Shown here: positions 61,958-64,000 of the stretch, piece by piece | Layout: each line of letters starts with the position of its first letter | Numbering within the stretch: position 1 is the first letter of the stretch | NCBI RefSeq assembly: GCF_036985595.1 | Contig: NZ_BTPU01000076.1 | Coordinates: forward strand, 1-64,000 | Source of the DNA: Vallitalea maricola | Lineage (GTDB): Bacteria > Bacillota > Clostridia > Lachnospirales > Vallitaleaceae | DNA length: 64,000 nucleotides | Direction of reading: 5' to 3' | The notes under the pieces: model-generated | The model's input: only the letters and a program-made list of their open reading frames with translations | Told to the model about the DNA's origin: nothing | Databases searched by the model: none | Program-made: the position numbers and the translations under genes

Positions 61958-62056
61958 ATATAACCTACTCACATCTCTTTACTGGGTGCAAGCACCTCCA
62001 ATAAGAAGGGCTTCGTGGGTCCAGTTCAGAGACATGGGAAATACGAAACGTTAGAA
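61958..62056 (+). repeat. attC site 33 (subfamily A, L'' deleted)
   Basis: R''-like ATATAAC joins directly to CTACTCACATCTC, so the L'' box is missing; the rest of the consensus follows, with GGGAAATACGAAAC and R' GTTAGAA. Folding as a functional site is doubtful. Confidence 0.7.
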
Positions 62057-62095
62057 AACATAATTAATTGGGTATTAGAGAATGGGGTAGAGCGT

Positions 62096-62605
62096 ATGAA
62101 AATTTATGAGATTTGCAATAGTAATGTTGAGAACATAGCAAAATTGATGGCTAAGATTAAGCCAGAGTTTTGGAGTTTTGAAGGTGCATTGAATCAGCTG
62201 TCTTCTGGTCAAGGTTGGTACATGGGTAATGATAAATATTCTCCTGACGGTTGGATTCTATGTAAGGAATACAGGCTTTATAAAGTTTTGGAGATTGAAT
62301 GTATTGGTTACAGTGATGATGGAAAGTTTGATGTTTCATCATCTCTTAATCCACTGATTAGCCATATAGAAGAATGGGCTATGAAGAATAATTTGGATAA
62401 GCTAAGATTCATAATAAGTAGCAGAGGAATGTCCTGTCATATGCGTGAATTGGATCAAATTTGGAAAGAATTAAGGGACTTGGAGGCAATTGACAGAGAA
62501 GAATTTAATTGGTACCTAGATTTAGGATTCAAGCCTTCAGGAATCATACCTAATTCATATGGAAGAGGATTTCATGGGATTGAGTTGATTCTTGAGATTG
62601 TCTAG
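62096..62605 (+). CDS. GNAT-fold protein, probable acetyltransferase
   Basis: 169 residues from ATG 62096. N-terminus KIYEICNSNVENIAKLMAKI and C-terminus WYLDLGFKPSGIIPNSYGRG match the N- and C-terminal parts of GNAT proteins, but the classical acetyl-CoA loop Q/RxxGxG/A is not seen. It could be a degenerate member with another role. Its cassette ends in a short attC. Confidence 0.72.
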   Translation: MKIYEICNSNVENIAKLMAKIKPEFWSFEGALNQLSSGQGWYMGNDKYSPDGWILCKEYRLYKVLEIECIGYSDDGKFDVSSSLNPLISHIEEWAMKNNLDKLRFIISSRGMSCHMRELDQIWKELRDLEAIDREEFNWYLDLGFKPSGIIPNSYGRGFHGIELILEIV

Positions 62606-62624
62606 AGTTGTCATGAATTACATC

Positions 62625-62696
62625 GACTAGCAGCATGTTGACAACATGGACAGGGAATGAGAAGGATGTCCATGCGTCAAATTAGTAATGTTATAT
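62625..62696 (+). repeat. attC site 34 (subfamily D)
   Basis: R'' mutated to GACTAGC; R' GTTATAT. 72 bp. ACATGGACAGGGAATGAGAA and GGATGTCCATGCGTCAA pair as in sites at 47978 and 49290. Confidence 0.8.
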
Positions 62697-62753
62697 ATGA
62701 AATTGTGACCTCATTTCAGAGGGTGACATGGTACGACTGATTGGTATAAAACC

Positions 62754-62897
62754 ATGAAAAAAATTGTAGAAACAGATTATTTACGCGCAATTGCAATAGA
62801 GGCCATGAATTGGGATTATGAGGATTTATCGGTAGAAGAATTTTTAGAAGAAGCGTTTGAGCGAGCAAAAAGGTTGGAAGCGTTAAAACAGAAATAA
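62754..62897 (+). pseudogene. Sugar isomerase family scrap (C-terminus)
   Basis: 47 residues that match the last part of the TIM-barrel protein at 28319: AIEAMNWDYEDLSVEEFLEE and AFERAKRLEAL against ALEPMKWDYENLTVEEFLRV and AFDKAKRLELL. Too short to fold as an enzyme. A leftover of a rearranged cassette. Confidence 0.82.
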
Positions 62898-63127
62898 AAA
62901 ATAGTAATGATGATAATTTAAGAGGTATCATTTTTGTGCCTTGTATATATCAAGTAAATTAAATTTTTCTAATTCACCTATGATTTCTGGAAGGATTAAA
63001 CCATTTAAATTAGAAGATAATATTAGAAGAAGATTAGGTATAAGCATAAAATGTAAAAAAACAAAGATGGTCTTAGCTTTCGGTCTATATTTATTAAAAG
63101 ACTGTTTTAAAGGGAGCAATTTTGGAA

Positions 63128-63232
63128 ATGTTTTTGAAACTTCGAATTGCAATGTATGGAGAATTGGTAATTCCAATAAATATACTTATAGCTGTAATTA
63201 GTTTAGGGACTTTGGTTTATCAACTATTATAA
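63128..63232 (+). pseudogene. Scrap of the membrane protein at 30455 (C-terminus)
   Basis: 34 residues: MFLKLRIAMYGELVIPINIL then AVISLGTLVYQLL, against FLKLPIAMYGELVVPINILI near the end of the protein at 30455. The piece between the two scraps (62898-63127) has no recognised gene. Confidence 0.82.
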
Positions 63233-63310
63233 GGTGTCAATATCTACATCATCTAATAACATGTTCACGGAATATATAGTATAATCTATATAATAATAAA
63301 AGGTTACTGC

Positions 63311-63467
63311 GTCTAACAATGTATTTGCGTTTGTTCGGGAAGGTATTTATCTCGGGTAAGCCCTCACACACCTAACCACCTAAGCCAGTCATCGTATTAG
63401 CTCTTATTTAGGGCATGAGCGATCACTTCTAAGACGCTGAGACATCGTAAATATGAAAACGATAGAA
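63311..63467 (+). repeat. attC site 35 (subfamily B)
   Basis: R'' GTCTAAC, TGTTCGGGAAGGTATTT, CACCTAACCACCTAAGCC, CATCGTATTAGCTC and CTTCTAAGACGCTGAGACAT; R' degenerated to GATAGAA. L boxes TATTTGCG / CGTAAATA pair. 157 bp. Confidence 0.82.
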
Positions 63468-63524
63468 GAAACTAAATACTATTAAAGAGGTCTGAGTGAT
63501 TGCTTTAGGGAAAGGAGGATCGAA

Positions 63525-63893
63525 ATGGAGTTTATAGGTATTTGTTTAATTACCAAAGATGTAATGGCTTTAACTAAGTTTTATGGTAAAATACTTAATG
63601 TAGGATTTGAAGGAGATTCATTTCATACAGATATTAAGACACAAGGTGCTAATATTTCAATATTTTCAATTAATGGAATGGAAGATATGGCTTCTAACTC
63701 AATGGATGGAGCTGGTTATGGTAGTATGACAATTAGTTTTAAAGTTGATAATGTTGATGAGGAATATGAAAGAATTAAGGAGTTAGGAGTACAATTTGTT
63801 AAGCTTCCTCAAACACATCCATGGGGAAGTAGGTCATTTTGGTTTAGAGATCTTGATGGTAATATCGTTAATTTTGTAAGTTTTATGGAGTAA
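63525..63893 (+). CDS. VOC-family protein
   Basis: 122 residues. FIGICLITKDVMALTKFYGK, then GSMTISFKVDNVDEEYERIK and SRSFWFRDLDGNIVNFV: a typical VOC (glyoxalase/bleomycin-resistance) domain pair. The late Glu metal ligand is replaced by Asn/Asp, so the metal site may be incomplete. AAAGGAGGATCG precedes the start. Not a close copy of the VOC protein at 13273. Confidence 0.9.
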   Translation: MEFIGICLITKDVMALTKFYGKILNVGFEGDSFHTDIKTQGANISIFSINGMEDMASNSMDGAGYGSMTISFKVDNVDEEYERIKELGVQFVKLPQTHPWGSRSFWFRDLDGNIVNFVSFME

Positions 63894-63941
63894 TTAAAGA
63901 TTTGAATCTATTTTATATTATAGATTATGGGGAGGTTCTTC

Positions 63942-64000
63942 ATGATAATATGGATAAATGGTGCATTTGGATGTGGAAAAACAAGTGTGTCCAATGAATT
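63942..64000 (+). CDS. P-loop kinase/AAA protein, N-terminal part
   Basis: Cut by the window end after about 19 residues. MIIWINGAFGCGKTSVSNE carries a Walker A motif, the usual start of tunicamycin-resistance (TmrB)-like or other small-molecule kinases found in cassettes. GGGGAGG lies upstream. Shows that the array continues beyond the window. Confidence 0.7.
   Translation, partial: MIIWINGAFGCGKTSVSNE

Larger units (their letters stand above)
15469..64000 (+). mobile_element. Chromosomal integron-like gene cassette array
   Basis: About 48.5 kb of small unrelated genes, nearly all on the plus strand, each followed by an attC-type site running from RYYYAAC to GTTRRRY. The sites are much richer in GC than the genes, show paired L''/L' boxes and share long central segments. 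About 20 are complete and about 15 partial. The array runs past the window end. Cargo is typical for integrons: acetyltransferases, drug-modifying enzymes, toxin-antitoxin pairs, nucleases and many orphans. Many cassettes are fused or decayed, notably between 28 and 46.7 kb. Confidence 0.88.

Noticed and set aside
16482..63467. GC-rich interspersed repeats considered as CRISPR repeats or as REP/MITE elements
   Set aside because: Spacing equals whole genes, there are no uniform spacers, and the ends match R''/R' recombination cores with paired L boxes. No terminal inverted repeats with target duplications were seen.

Overview
The window reads as a low-GC, AT-rich chromosome of an anaerobic Gram-positive bacterium of the Clostridia. 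This rests on codon use, strong AGGAGG ribosome binding sites, and ArsR/SdpI, RbsABC-like and MCP proteins of Clostridia type; a Lachnospirales/Vallitalea-like host is only a guess. No rRNA, tRNA, CRISPR array or ordinary insertion sequence was seen.

Layout: 0-2.7 kb holds the end of a chemotaxis receptor and an unrecognised membrane protein. 3.1-13.0 kb is one coherent sugar/sugar-acid catabolic locus: a LacI regulator with two matching palindromic operators, a binding protein, ABC ATPase and permease, then an RraA-like protein, an M24 peptidase-like enzyme, an SDR, an aldose epimerase-like protein and a UxuA-like dehydratase. 13.2-14.3 kb has a VOC protein and a divergent XRE regulator/small-protein pair.

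The main finding lies from 14.4 kb to the end of the window, about 49 kb. It is organised like a sedentary chromosomal integron, a platform that is rare in Gram-positive bacteria. A decayed tyrosine recombinase gene with a consensus promoter comes first, then an attI-like site with two direct repeats and GTTAGAC. After that comes a long, almost entirely plus-strand series of small unrelated genes separated by GC-rich, imperfectly palindromic 60-205 bp sites. These run from RYYYAAC (R'') to GTTRRRY (R') with complementary L''/L' boxes (TATTTCCG/CGGAAATA), the layout of attC sites. I find about 20 complete sites and about 15 partial or degraded ones, in at least four sequence subfamilies.

Cargo is typical of cassettes: GNAT acetyltransferases, aminoglycoside-modifying enzymes, Nudix, VOC, nitroreductase, alpha/beta hydrolases, cytidine deaminase, HNH nucleases, toxin-antitoxin modules, NADAR, SMI1/KNR4, flavodoxin-ferredoxin proteins and many unknown membrane or lipoproteins.

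The array shows much decay. There are frameshifts, nonsense codons, truncated attC sites, a second copy of the integrase leader inside the array, a duplicated ArsR-SdpI cassette and gene scraps. The region from 28 to 46.7 kb is poor in attC. The recombinase lacks the insert expected in canonical IntI and faces the same way as the cassettes. The system is therefore either an atypical integron class or an integrase-less cassette array beside an unrelated recombinase remnant.
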